A stretch of 64,000 nucleotides of DNA, taken from contig NZ_JAHOOZ010000001.1 of the NCBI RefSeq assembly GCF_019075875.1, positions 2,976,001 through 3,040,000 on the forward strand, given 5' to 3'. The notes under the pieces are model-generated. The model did not search any database. It was not told the DNA's origin and was given only the letters and a program-made list of their open reading frames with translations. This document shows positions 38,801 through 46,529 of this stretch, piece after piece. Position 1 is the stretch's first letter. Each line of letters begins with the position of its first letter. The stretch comes from Novosphingobium sp. G106 (lineage in GTDB: Bacteria; Pseudomonadota; Alphaproteobacteria; Sphingomonadales; Sphingomonadaceae). The position numbers and the translations under genes are program-made.

Positions 38801-39054
38801 TGGCTCTCGATATGGTCGATGTCATTGACCGTCGTCGTCAGCGTGCGTTCGTACTGGCTGATGATGCGGTTCGACATGTCCTCGGGCGGAAGGCCCGTGT
38901 ACTGGAAGGCCACCGCCACCACCGGGATGCGGATGTTCGGGAAGATGTCGATCGGCGTGCGCAGCGCCGCGAGGATACCGAGGATCGCGATCAGGATCGC
39001 CATCACGATGAACGTGAGCGGCCGACTCAGGGCAATCTTGACGATATCGATCAA
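35863..39054 (-). CDS. RND-family efflux permease (HAE1/AcrB-like)
   Basis: 1063 residues, full length for the family. First helix PLTFIVMAILIAILGILAAL, large periplasmic loops (first one with ISQYERTLTTTVNDIDHIES), and the membrane proton-relay helix AVGILVDDATVTIENINWHL with paired aspartates; helices 7-12 are also present. The substrate could be a hydrophobic drug, solvent or aromatic compound; the porter loops do not tell. First gene of the operon; divergent from the LysR regulator at 39308, which is the probable controller. Confidence 0.93.
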   Translation of the reverse strand: MIDIVKIALSRPLTFIVMAILIAILGILAALRTPIDIFPNIRIPVVAVAFQYTGLPPEDMSNRIISQYERTLTTTVNDIDHIESQSLPGIGIVKIYFQPDADVRLATAQVTSISQTILRNLPPGATPPLIINYNASTVPIVQLALSGTGLSEQQLFDLGQNQIRPQLVTIPGLAMPYPSGGKQRQIQVDLNPLALQSKGLTPQDIGNAIAAQNQINPAGFVKIGPTQYSVRLNNAPATVEGLNDLPVKVVGGATIYMRDVAHVRDGSSPQTNVVHVDGSRSVLLTVLKSGTTSTLAIVNGVKDALPKIAATLPPTLKVIPIGDQSLFVRAAVAGVAKEGLIAAALTSLMILLFLGSWRSTAIIALSIPLAILSALGALALFGQTLNVMTLGGLALAVGILVDDATVTIENINWHLEQGKGVIEAILDGAAQIVTPAFVSLLCICIVFVPMFFLPGVAGYLFVPMALSVIFAMIASFILSRTLVPTLAMYLLEPHKPGEDEHLAGASQSRNPLVRFQRGFERRFEGIRDGYLGLLQRALSNRKPFLLGFMAVILLSFGLMPMLGSNFFPTVDSGQIAMHVRVPIGARVEDVSARFERIDRAVREIAPAGQVASITDNIGLPNSGINTVYNNSGTIGPQDGDVMIKLSEGHDPTEKVVAKLREELPKRFAGTTFAFLPADITSQILNFGAPAPIDVQIAAKDPVAARAYAQELLARISRIPGIADARIQQPARAPQLDVDVDRSRIGQYGITERDVTNNLSNALAGSAQTAPVYFVDPKSGVSYPVVAQAPEYLVGSMSDLANVPVAGASGGPVQPLGGLATIERSSTVPVVSHYNLAPVIDVYATTQGRDLGAVAGEVQEVIKAMKAHEPKGATITIRGQYATMNTAFSGLGFGLAAAVLFIYLLIVVNFQSWVDPFVIITALPAALAGIVWMLFATGTTLSVPALTGAIMCMGVATANSILVVSFAREQLALHGDALQAAIEAGRVRFRPVLMTALAMVIGMLPMALGLGEGGEQNAPLGRAVIGGLIFATIATLFFVPTVFSLAHRRPRAAASPSELQPSHA

Positions 39055-39307
39055 TTCGCGACTCCCGCAGATCCGCCGGCCGTGGCCGCCGAATTTGTAA
39101 CGCTCGCCTCTCCACAGCGAAGGTTCCGTGAGCGGGCAGACATTGCTGCCCGGCCAAGGTGTCAGGACCGGATCCGCCTCTAATCACGGCATATGACGGG
39201 GCGGCGATCCGTTGCGAAACGCCACCCTTTCACCGCCCATGCGCCGCGGGTTGTGTTGTGTCCAATATCCAATATGGCATGATTGATACGTTTGGAGACA
39301 TGATCTG
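39055..39307. promoter_or_regulatory. Divergent control region between the RND operon and the LysR gene
   Basis: 253 nt shared by two divergent units. It contains an AT-rich spot with the heptamer TCCAATA in tandem (39261-39267 and 39268-39274), 34 nt before the LysR start, in a setting where LysR proteins usually bind. A GGAG ribosome site (39294-39297) belongs to the LysR gene. No clear -35/-10 pair. Confidence 0.45.
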
Positions 39308-40216
39308 ATGGACCTGCGCCATCTGCGCTATTTCGTCTACGTCGCCGAAGAGATGCATTTCGGGCGCGCGGCGCAGCGCCTCGGCATCTCCCAGCCGCCG
39401 CTGAGCCAGCAGATCCGCGCGCTCGAGGAGGAACTCGGCGTCCAGCTGTTCGAGCGCACCAGCCGGCGGGTGAGCCTCACCGCGGCGGGCCAAGCCCTGC
39501 TGCCGCAGGCACGCGAAGCCCTCGCCCAGATGGAACGGGCCGCGGAGGCCGCGCGGCAGGCCCATCGCGGCGAGATCGGGCGGCTGGGCCTGGGCTTCAC
39601 CGCCTCGGCGCCTTTCGTCCCGCGCGTCGCCGACGCGCTCTACGCGTTCCGCCAGTCGCATCCGCAGGTCGAGTTGGCACTGCAGGAGCTGGGCCGCGAC
39701 GAGCAGATCACGCGGGTCGAGCATGACGAACTCGACATCGGCATCATCCGCGCCTTCGAGCCGCCACTGCTTCCGGCGGGGATGGGCGCCGAATGCCTGA
39801 TCGAGGAGGAAATGCTGCTCGCCGTTCGCCAGGATCACCCGCTCGCCCGACGCAACGCCGATCCCGCGATCGCCGATCTCGCGGGGGTTCCGCTTGTGCT
39901 CTACGGAACGGCCAACGGCGCGGGCTTCAACGAGCACTTCTTCGCGCTCTGCGAGCAGGCCGGCTTCCGCCCCAGCGTCGCGCTGGAGGTCACCAGCTTC
40001 GCCACCTTGCTCGGCCTCGTCGCCGCGGGCTTCGGCCCGACGATCCTGGCGCGGTCGCTCTCGCGGCTGCACGTCGACAACCTCGTGCTGCGCGACTTGG
40101 CCGATCCCGTGACCAGCCGGCTCTGGATGATCCACAAGCACAAGCTCTCGCCCATCGCCACAGCTTTCAAGGATACGATAACGCGACTCAGCGGCGGCGC
40201 CGAAAGTACCGCCTGA
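39308..40216 (+). CDS. LysR-family transcriptional regulator
   Basis: 302 residues. N-terminal winged helix-turn-helix with the typical LRYFVYVAEEMHFGRAAQRL and ISQPPLSQQIRALEEELGVQ, followed by the two-lobe effector domain. The wording of the N-terminus (MDLRHLRYF) and FTASAPFVPRV resembles the BenM/CatM-like branch that senses small aromatic or organic acids. It is divergent from the RND efflux operon, so it most likely regulates that pump in response to a substrate. Confidence 0.9.
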   Translation: MDLRHLRYFVYVAEEMHFGRAAQRLGISQPPLSQQIRALEEELGVQLFERTSRRVSLTAAGQALLPQAREALAQMERAAEAARQAHRGEIGRLGLGFTASAPFVPRVADALYAFRQSHPQVELALQELGRDEQITRVEHDELDIGIIRAFEPPLLPAGMGAECLIEEEMLLAVRQDHPLARRNADPAIADLAGVPLVLYGTANGAGFNEHFFALCEQAGFRPSVALEVTSFATLLGLVAAGFGPTILARSLSRLHVDNLVLRDLADPVTSRLWMIHKHKLSPIATAFKDTITRLSGGAESTA

Positions 40217-40235
40217 AAAATAATTCCCGGTCCGG

Positions 40236-40261
40236 GGAATAAAGCGCAGGCCCCCGCAGTC
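40236..40261 (+). promoter_or_regulatory. Candidate ECF-sigma promoter (GGAATAA-N16-GTC)
   Basis: GGAATAA at 40236-40242 and GTC at 40259-40261 are spaced by 16 nt, 31 nt before the start of the metallophosphoesterase gene. GGAATAA-like -35 elements occur in front of some alphaproteobacterial ECF targets, and the operon encodes its own ECF sigma, so autoregulation is plausible. Only one instance was seen, so confidence is modest. Confidence 0.4.
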
Positions 40262-40292
40262 TTTCCGTCAATTCCATCAGGAAAGGCGGGAA

Positions 40293-41240
40293 ATGACCAG
40301 CAATCGCAATACCCTCGACCGGCGCGGCGCCTTGCAGTGCCTCGGCTGGGCCGGCACCGGCGCCCTCTTCGCGCTGAGCGGCGGCGTCGCCAGCGCAAAG
40401 ATGCTCGATCATGCTATCGGCAGCACGGCACCGGGCAAACCGACCGGCGCCAGGCCCTTCACATTCGTGCAGATCAGCGACACGCATATCGGCTTTTCCA
40501 AGCCGGCCAATCCCGATCCGATCGCAACGCTGCGGGAGTCGATCGCCAAGATCAAGGCACTCCCTCAGGCGCCCGACCTCGTCGTCCATACCGGCGACGT
40601 CACCCACCTCGCCACGCCCGAGCAGTTCGACAAGGCACAGCAGCTGCTGGCCGAGCTCGGCCTGCCGGTCCATGTGATCCCGGGGGAGCACGATCTGGTC
40701 GACGGCAACGATCCGCGCCCGTTTCTCCAGCGTTTCGGCAAAGACAGCCGCGGCAACGGCTGGTCGAGCTTCGATGCGGCCGGCGTGCACTTCGTCTCGC
40801 TGGTCAACGTCGTCCAGCTCGGCGACATGGGCATGGGAACGCTGGGGGCCGATCAACTCGCCTGGCTCAGCGCCGATCTCGCCGGCGTCTCCAGCTCGAC
40901 GCCGATCGTGGTCCTGTCGCATTTCCCGCTCTGGGCACTCTACCCCGAATGGGGCTGGGGGACGCAGGACGCGACGGCGGCAATGAAGCTGCTCGCCCGC
41001 TTCGGCTCGGTCACCGCACTCAACGGCCACATCCATCAGATCCAGCGCAAAGTGGAAGGCCATGTGTCGTTCCACTCGGCGCGGTCCACCGCCTACCCCC
41101 AGCCGGCGCCCGGCGTCGGTGCAGGCCCGGGACCGCTGGTGCTGCCCCCAGAGCAGCTGCGCTCGGCGATCGGCGTGTCGACTTTGACCTTGAACCAAAC
41201 CGACACGCCGATCGCCATCACCGACGCCGTCCTAGCCTGA
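40293..41240 (+). CDS. Tat-exported metallophosphoesterase
   Basis: 315 residues. Twin-arginine signal (TLDRRGALQCLGWAGTGALF, cleavage near VASA). The calcineurin-like core is complete: D-x-H in QISDTHIGF, GD in VVHTGDVTH, GEHD (in place of GNHD) in VIPGEHDLVD, H in VLSHFPLWA and GHIH in LNGHIHQIQ. It binds two metal ions and hydrolyses a phosphate ester in the periplasm; the substrate is unknown. An AGGAAAGGCGGGAA ribosome site precedes the ATG. It leads an operon with cytochrome c, sigma and anti-sigma genes. Confidence 0.9.
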   Translation: MTSNRNTLDRRGALQCLGWAGTGALFALSGGVASAKMLDHAIGSTAPGKPTGARPFTFVQISDTHIGFSKPANPDPIATLRESIAKIKALPQAPDLVVHTGDVTHLATPEQFDKAQQLLAELGLPVHVIPGEHDLVDGNDPRPFLQRFGKDSRGNGWSSFDAAGVHFVSLVNVVQLGDMGMGTLGADQLAWLSADLAGVSSSTPIVVLSHFPLWALYPEWGWGTQDATAAMKLLARFGSVTALNGHIHQIQRKVEGHVSFHSARSTAYPQPAPGVGAGPGPLVLPPEQLRSAIGVSTLTLNQTDTPIAITDAVLA

Positions 41241-41259
41241 CTTACGGAAATCCAGCATC

Positions 41260-41673
41260 ATGAACATCATTGCAATCGTCAGCCGGTCGGTAGCGGCCGG
41301 TGCGGTGACCGTCGCGCTCTGGACCGCTCTCGCCGGTCCCGGGCACGCGGCCAGCATTCCAGCTCCCGCGGGGCCGCACGGCAACCCCGCGAACGGCGCG
41401 CGGCTATACCAGAGCTGCATGGGTTGCCACTCGCTCGATGATAACGACGTCGGCCCGAAGCACCGCGGCGTGGTCGGGCGCAAGGCAGGGATCGTGCCCG
41501 GCTATGCCTATTCGGCCGCGCTGAAAAAGTCGGGCATCACCTGGACTCCGTCCCAGCTCGATCGCTGGCTGTCGGGTCCGCAGGCGATGGTGCCGGGCGC
41601 CAAGATGTATTTCTCGGTTGCCAATCCACAGAATCGCGCGGACATCATCGCCTATCTCGCGCAGCAGAAATGA
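41260..41673 (+). CDS. Periplasmic class I cytochrome c
   Basis: 137 residues with a Sec signal (IVSRSVAAGAVTVALWTALA, cleavage after GHAA). Haem-binding CMGCH and the distal methionine in PGAKMYF define a mono-haem cytochrome c of the c2/c550 type (VGPKHRGVVGRKAG). It lies 19 nt after the metallophosphoesterase and 21 nt before the sigma gene. It may pass electrons to or from an unknown periplasmic partner; the pairing with a phosphoesterase is unusual. Confidence 0.92.
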   Translation: MNIIAIVSRSVAAGAVTVALWTALAGPGHAASIPAPAGPHGNPANGARLYQSCMGCHSLDDNDVGPKHRGVVGRKAGIVPGYAYSAALKKSGITWTPSQLDRWLSGPQAMVPGAKMYFSVANPQNRADIIAYLAQQK

Positions 41674-41694
41674 TCTTCCGATGAAGGCTCGCCC

Positions 41695-42294
41695 GTGATC
41701 TCTCCCCGCCGCTTTGCCATGCCCCGGCTGGCGTTCGGCCGCACCCGTAGTGATGCGGGCGCGGCCGAAGCGGCGGGCGACCGTTTCCGCCGTCTGATCC
41801 TGCCGCACCTCGACGCGGCCTATGGCTATGCCCGCTACCTGACACGCGATGCCGCTGTGGCCGAAGACGTCGTGCAGGAGGCCTTTCTTCGCGCCCTTCG
41901 CGCGATCGACGGCTGCCGCGACAACGAAAAGTCCTGGCTGCTCGCCATCGTGCGCAACTGCCATCACGACCTGGCGCGCAAGAACGGGCGCTATCGCAGC
42001 GCCGACGAGATCGATGCCGAGCCGGTGGACGAGGAGACGCCGCTGACCCAGCTCGAGCGCGCGAGCGACATCGAACAGGTGCGCGGCACGATAGAAGCGT
42101 TGCCCGAGCCCTTCCGCGAAGCCCTGGTTTTGCGTGAGCTCGAGGAAATGTCCTACCGCGACATCGCCGCAGTCAGCGGCGCGCCGATCGGCACGGTGAT
42201 GTCGCGCCTCGCCCGCGGCCGCCAGATGCTGGCCGCAATGCTGATCGGAGATGAAGACGCGGACCAGACCGACAAGGGAGCAATCAGTCGATGA
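41695..42294 (+). CDS. ECF sigma factor
   Basis: 199 residues from a GTG at 41695; an ATG at 41719 is a possible later start. Region 2 (AYGYARYLTRDAAVAEDVVQ, EAFLRALRAIDG) and region 4 (LPEPFREALVLRELEEMSY, DIAAVSGAPIGTVMSRLARG) are complete. The stop overlaps the ATG of the zinc anti-sigma gene, giving a coupled sigma/anti-sigma switch. Its likely first target is its own operon through the GGAATAA promoter at 40236. Confidence 0.93.
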   Translation: MISPRRFAMPRLAFGRTRSDAGAAEAAGDRFRRLILPHLDAAYGYARYLTRDAAVAEDVVQEAFLRALRAIDGCRDNEKSWLLAIVRNCHHDLARKNGRYRSADEIDAEPVDEETPLTQLERASDIEQVRGTIEALPEPFREALVLRELEEMSYRDIAAVSGAPIGTVMSRLARGRQMLAAMLIGDEDADQTDKGAISR

Positions 42295-43049
42295 GCGGGT
42301 GTGGCGACAGGGAAATGGCGATGCACGCCCTGCTCGACGACGAGCTCGATGCGCTGGGCACGGTCGCGCTCGAAGAGCACATGCGCGGCTGTGTGTCCTG
42401 CCGCAAAGCGTTCGACCGGCTCGAACGGTTGCGCGGGGTGCTGAGCGAACCGGAGCTGCGCCATCGCGCACCCGATGCGCTACGCGAGCGCATCATGGCG
42501 ACGCTACCGCAGCAACGTGCGCCTGCCGCCACGCGAGCGCCTAGCTGGCGCGCCTGGTCGGGCGGTGCAGTGGGCGGCGCGATCGCGGCCAGCCTGGCCC
42601 TGCTGGTAGGCATGCCGCAGATCAGCGAGCCGGGCATCGCGGACCAGCTGGTCGACGGCCACATCCGCTCGCTGCAGAGCGCCCATCTGATCGATGTCGC
42701 CACCTCGGACCGCCACGTCGTCAAGCCGTGGTTCAACGGCCGCATCGACTTCGCCCCGCAGGTCGTCGACCTGAAGCCCCAGGGCTTCCCGCTGGTCGGC
42801 GGGCGGCTCGACGTGATCGACCAGAAGACGGTCGCGGTGCTCGTCTATCGCCGGCGCCTGCACAGCATCAACCTGTTCGTCCGGCCGGCTCCTGCCGTAG
42901 CCTCGCCATTCGTCCGCAGCTTGCGGCAGGACAGCTACAATCTGGTGCGCTGGACCTCGGGTGGGCTCGAATTCTGGGCCGTTTCCGATCTCGGTTCCGA
43001 CGAGCTCCAGCAGTTCCAGCAGGCTTTCGTCCGCGCCGACAAGATGTGA
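42291..43049 (+). CDS. Zinc-finger (ZAS-type) membrane anti-sigma factor
   Basis: 252 residues. The N-terminal zinc motif H-x3-C-x2-C is present (HMRGCVSCRKAF, with a further His in MHALLDDELDAL), a single membrane segment follows at about 84-104 (GAVGGAIAASLALLVGMP), and the C-terminal periplasmic domain of about 145 residues (VVKPWFNGRIDFAPQVVDL, NLVRWTSGGLEFWAVSDLG) could sense an envelope or redox signal. It binds the preceding ECF sigma until released by proteolysis or by oxidation of the zinc site. Confidence 0.92.
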   Translation: MSGCGDREMAMHALLDDELDALGTVALEEHMRGCVSCRKAFDRLERLRGVLSEPELRHRAPDALRERIMATLPQQRAPAATRAPSWRAWSGGAVGGAIAASLALLVGMPQISEPGIADQLVDGHIRSLQSAHLIDVATSDRHVVKPWFNGRIDFAPQVVDLKPQGFPLVGGRLDVIDQKTVAVLVYRRRLHSINLFVRPAPAVASPFVRSLRQDSYNLVRWTSGGLEFWAVSDLGSDELQQFQQAFVRADKM

Positions 43050-43098
43050 GGGTTTCCCCTCTCTGGAAATCCGCGGTCGTCACCACCATTTAGGGACT

Positions 43099-43266
43099 AT
43101 GACGGACCTCATCATCGGACTTTGCATCGGTGTTGCCTGCGCGATCGTGCTGGGGGTCATGTGGCGCGCGGCGGAAAAGCTCCGCCGCGAGCTGCGATCC
43201 GGCGACGAAACTACGGAAGACAAGCGCACGCTCGGCCGCCAAGGTCCGAAAGACCTGTCACACTAG
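43099..43266 (+). CDS. Small single-pass membrane protein
   Basis: 55 residues: a membrane helix (about 4-22, LIIGLCIGVACAIVLGVMW) and a charged cytoplasmic tail (RAAEKLRRELRSGDETTEDK). The frame is open from 43099 to a TAG at 43264-43266, with an AGGGA site 3 nt before the ATG. Not recognised. It follows the anti-sigma gene by 49 nt and may be read with that operon. Confidence 0.6.
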   Translation: MTDLIIGLCIGVACAIVLGVMWRAAEKLRRELRSGDETTEDKRTLGRQGPKDLSH

Positions 43267-43280
43267 GAGCGCCGCTCCTT

Positions 43281-43907
43281 TCAGCCTGCAGCGCGCTTCC
43301 ATGTCTCCAGGGCGTCGAGCAGCCCGGCCGCTTCTGCTGGAGCCAGACCGCCCGTAACGTCGCGGCCGTTCCTGTCCTTGAAACGCAGGCGCCACGGCGT
43401 CTGCTGACCTGCGCGATAGGCCGCGGCGATCTCGCGGATCGTGCGATCCGATAGCTCGAAGCCCACTTTCATGAACTGGTTGCAACTGCCGATCCCATCG
43501 GTCGGCGGGCACTGGTCGAGCCAGTTCTCGACCGCCATGACCTGCGACTGATCGAGCGCGCCGCCCGCCAGATACTGCACGGATTCGAGATTCCGCTGCT
43601 GGCCCACATAGCTGAGCTGATGCCAGACCTGCCACGAAACCTGGCCCGTTGCGCGGTCGACCAGCGCGCGCAGATGCACATCGTTTGCTTGGGCGCCCTT
43701 GATCGGGCGCCCGCGCGTGTAACCGTCCTGGGTCGAGAGCACGATCGCCGGTTCGAGGGGGTCGTCGACGATCCGCACCTTGCTGGCGAAGTCGGCCGGC
43801 GAAAGCTGCGCCAGGCCGGCGGGCAGCCGTTCGTAGGCCTGGGCCGGCACTACGACGATTATCGGGAGGAGTGCCGCCAGAAAGGCCAGTTTCGTTTTTC
43901 CGATCAT
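43281..43907 (-). CDS. Secreted hypothetical protein
   Basis: 208 residues with a Sec signal (LAFLAALLPIIVVVPAQA). The mature part has two cysteines close together (LDQCPPTDGIGSCNQF), probably a disulfide, and motifs VSWQVWHQLSYVGQQRNLES and TPWRLRFKDRNGRDVTGGL. No known domain recognised. The gene stands alone; GTAACAA (43952-43958) lies about 45 nt before the start codon. Confidence 0.8.
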   Translation of the reverse strand: MIGKTKLAFLAALLPIIVVVPAQAYERLPAGLAQLSPADFASKVRIVDDPLEPAIVLSTQDGYTRGRPIKGAQANDVHLRALVDRATGQVSWQVWHQLSYVGQQRNLESVQYLAGGALDQSQVMAVENWLDQCPPTDGIGSCNQFMKVGFELSDRTIREIAAAYRAGQQTPWRLRFKDRNGRDVTGGLAPAEAAGLLDALETWKRAAG

Positions 43908-44015
43908 GTGTCTGTTCTAGCGCGGCGAGATTGCCCGGGACGGTCCTCCGCGTAACAAAACATTGCCGCCTGGCAGCGAATGCCGGGGCGCCGCACGCGG
44001 CGCCCCGGTCGCGGA

Positions 44016-44834
44016 TCAGAACGCCGCGGTCAGCGAGAACACCACCGTCGAGCCGGCGATCGACGAACCGTCCTTGGTCGAGGAAAAGTTCGGCTGGAGA
44101 TAGGCCGACTTGGCGGCGGTGATGTTCGTATCGATGTAGCTCGCGCCCAGGGTCAGCGGCCCGACGGCAGCATCGGCACCGAGCGACCAGTCCCAATACT
44201 TGCCGGTCGGCGTGACGCTGGTGCCGTTCGGCCCCAACCCCGGGTTGCCGTTGGAATGGCCGAGATGGGCCTTCAAGGTGAGCGGTGTGCCGGTCACACC
44301 AAGGCTGGCGTCGCCCCACAGATAGAGGTTGTCCTCGCTCTGCCCGCGGCTTTGCGGCGTGTTCGAGAAGTTGCCGAGCGCCTTCTGCTTGGGCGCATAG
44401 GCCACGCCCGCCAGCAGGCTGGCCGGACCGACGGTACCGCTGATCTTGACATAGGGCTCGGCGAAATCGGTGAGGTCCGCGCCGCCCGGATACATGTACC
44501 AGGTCAGCCCGACGTCCACCTTCACACCGCCGAATTCCTTGGCGATGCCGCCGTAGAGATCGAGTTCCGTGTTGGATCCGCCGAACGTGCCCCAGCCGGC
44601 AAGATTGGAGCCCCAGGCGCCGACATAGAGCCCCGATTCATGCGTAACGGAGACACCGGCCTGAACCGCCATCGCCTTGTTCGACTGCGACACGCCGCGG
44701 AAGCGGTAGTCGCTGAGCAGGGCGGCGCTGCCGGCAATTTCGAATTCGCCCGGAGGCGCTTCCTGAGCAAGCGCGGCACCAGCAAACACGGGGCAGGCGG
44801 ACGCCAGGATGGCGGCAGCAATCAACTTCTTCAT
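44016..44834 (-). CDS. TorF-type putative porin (outer-membrane beta-barrel)
   Basis: 272 residues from the ATG at 44834, which has a GAGGGA site 8 nt upstream. Sec signal (MKKLIAAAILASACPVFAGA, then ALAQ). The barrel begins with SAALLSDYRFRGVSQSNK, the signature of the conserved family TIGR02001, and ends VVFSLTAAF with the terminal Phe. Repeated strands with WGDASLGV and LGADAAVGPLTLG. Probably a general or specific outer-membrane channel; its substrate is unknown. Confidence 0.88.
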   Translation of the reverse strand: MKKLIAAAILASACPVFAGAALAQEAPPGEFEIAGSAALLSDYRFRGVSQSNKAMAVQAGVSVTHESGLYVGAWGSNLAGWGTFGGSNTELDLYGGIAKEFGGVKVDVGLTWYMYPGGADLTDFAEPYVKISGTVGPASLLAGVAYAPKQKALGNFSNTPQSRGQSEDNLYLWGDASLGVTGTPLTLKAHLGHSNGNPGLGPNGTSVTPTGKYWDWSLGADAAVGPLTLGASYIDTNITAAKSAYLQPNFSSTKDGSSIAGSTVVFSLTAAF

Positions 44835-45146
44835 GGAACATTCCCTCATTGTTTTGAGAACGTTCCTCCTGCGCTCCGATGCCAGGTCGCTTCTTCAGCC
44901 GGGGGGTTAAGCCGGTATCATGGACCCGTGCATCGGAACGCCCCGATGTAACCCGGCAGTGCTGCTCGAAATTTTCCAGTCTGTGTCAAATTGTTGCCGG
45001 CCGCTTCGGGCATGCCACCGCCGCCAACCGCTGTAATTCTTTGTTACAATCCGGTGTGCGGCGAGCAACGCAAGGCTGGTAGTCGGACACGGTCCAACAT
45101 GATCGCCAACACGACCAGTTGCCCGATCCTAGCCGGAGTCCTCCCC
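44835..45146. other. Intergenic region upstream of the porin and a small secreted protein
   Basis: About 310 nt between divergent genes; no protein-coding frame with a plausible start and length is supported. It holds the promoter of the porin (minus) and of the gene at 45147 (plus). The only marked structure is the TGTAA-N7-TTACA inverted repeat at 45032-45048, listed separately. Confidence 0.6.
45032..45048. promoter_or_regulatory. Inverted repeat TGTAA-N7-TTACA
   Basis: TGTAA (45032-45036) and TTACA (45044-45048) are perfectly inverted around 7 nt, in an AT-rich patch about 100 nt before the start at 45147. A likely transcription-factor site; the nearby OmpR-like regulator is a candidate, but the link is only positional. 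Confidence 0.4.
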
Positions 45147-45599
45147 ATGAAAATCGCTTCGCTGCTCGCCGCCTCCTGTGCTTTCCTTGCCGTTCCCGCG
45201 GCCGCAGGTGTCGTTCACCAGACTTCGCTGTCGCACGACGGCGGCACGCTCTCGGTCCGCTATGAGCCGGTGACCAAGACCGAGCTGCGCCAGTCCGGCC
45301 TCGGCCCGCGCGCCCAGGCTGCCTGCCTCTGGACCGCCGAAGTTTCGGTCGAGCGCAAGCTGCTCGACGCCTCGGGCCGTCCGATCGAGGCGCTAACCCG
45401 CGTGGTCGGCGAGCCCAAGGTCGCCGAAGGCCTGCAGCCCGGCCTTTGCGCCCATGTCACCCCGCGCCAGGTCTCGATGTTCCGCGGCAATACAGCGAAG
45501 ATGCAGGCCCTGCTCGCCCGTGCCGCCGAGAGCGACAGGCATGCGCTCCACACCGAGCTGGCCAGCCTCGGATCGCTGGGTCGCGGCGCCTCGCGCTGA
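45147..45599 (+). CDS. Small exported hypothetical protein
   Basis: 150 residues from the ATG at 45147 (GGAG 9 nt upstream), with a Sec signal (KIASLLAASCAFLAVPAAAG). The mature protein has two cysteines (QAACLWTAEVSVER and GLCAHVTP), probably a disulfide, and a conserved-looking SVRYEPVTKTELRQSGLGPR. It belongs to no family I recognise. It precedes the OmpR-like regulator by about 170 nt. Confidence 0.8.
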   Translation: MKIASLLAASCAFLAVPAAAGVVHQTSLSHDGGTLSVRYEPVTKTELRQSGLGPRAQAACLWTAEVSVERKLLDASGRPIEALTRVVGEPKVAEGLQPGLCAHVTPRQVSMFRGNTAKMQALLARAAESDRHALHTELASLGSLGRGASR

Positions 45600-45769
45600 G
45601 AGCTTGGCACCTTGGCGAACGATCTCATCGGCCTAGGCCGACGGGGTCGGTCGCCTGTCTGGCGCAATGAACAGGCCGTGACGACACGGGGTGGTCGTGC
45701 CGGCGGATATCCCTATATGATGGCCCGATGGGACGGCTGACCCGGTCCGCCGCGCAGCCGAAGGAATCG

Positions 45770-46516
45770 ATGAACTTCCAGGACATAACCACTGGCGCAC
45801 CGGCGCTTCAGCAATCGATCCTCATCGTCGAGGACGATCCTGCGCTGCGCGTGCTGCTGGGCCGCCGCCTACAGGAAAACGGCTTCAAGACCCTGTCGGC
45901 GCAGTCCGCACCCGAGGCCTGGCGCATGCTGGACAGCGTTCCGGTGGACCTCGTGCTTCTCGACATCATGTTGCCCGGCACCAGCGGCCTCGACATCTGC
46001 CGCGCGATCCGGCGCGACTCCATGGTTCCGATCATCATCCTGAGCGCCCGCGCCGACGAGACCGACCGGGTGTTGGGGCTCGAACTCGGCGCCGACGACT
46101 ATGTGCCCAAGCCGTTCAGCACCAAGGAGCTGATCGCGCGCATCCGCGCGGTTCTGCGCCGCCGCCAGCCCGACTGGCTGCAGCCGCAGGAGGCGCGCGG
46201 ACTGTTGCGGTTCGCCGGCTGGACGCTCGATATCCGCAAGCACGAACTGACCTCGCCGCAGGATGTCCGCGTCGAGCTCTCGGGCGCCGAATATGGCCTG
46301 CTGGTTGTCCTGCTCGACAATTCGCAGCGCGTGATCGGCCGCGAGCGGCTGCTCGAACTGTCGCGCACGCGGCTGGGCGATGCCTCCGACCGCAGCGTCG
46401 ACGTCCTCATCAGCCGGCTGCGTCGCAAGCTGGCGCAGGACGAGGACAGCACCGGGCTGATCCGCACCATGCGCGGCACCGGCTACATGTTTACCGCGAC
46501 CGTGGAACGCATTTGA
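45770..46516 (+). CDS. OmpR-family response regulator (OmpR-like)
   Basis: 248 residues from the ATG at 45770, preceded by GAAGGA at 5 nt; an upstream in-frame ATG at 45728 lacks a ribosome site. Receiver with E/D pocket (ILIVEDDPALRVLLGRRLQ), phospho-acceptor in LVLLDIMLPGTSGLD and K in VPKPFSTKEL. DNA-binding winged helix: VELSGAEYGLLVVLLDNS, RSVDVLISRLRRKLAQDE. The partner kinase follows after 13 nt. The pair is of OmpR/EnvZ type, which usually controls porins or envelope composition; the TorF porin gene lies just upstream. Confidence 0.92.
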   Translation: MNFQDITTGAPALQQSILIVEDDPALRVLLGRRLQENGFKTLSAQSAPEAWRMLDSVPVDLVLLDIMLPGTSGLDICRAIRRDSMVPIIILSARADETDRVLGLELGADDYVPKPFSTKELIARIRAVLRRRQPDWLQPQEARGLLRFAGWTLDIRKHELTSPQDVRVELSGAEYGLLVVLLDNSQRVIGRERLLELSRTRLGDASDRSVDVLISRLRRKLAQDEDSTGLIRTMRGTGYMFTATVERI

Positions 46517-46529
46517 TCCGGAGCCGCGT

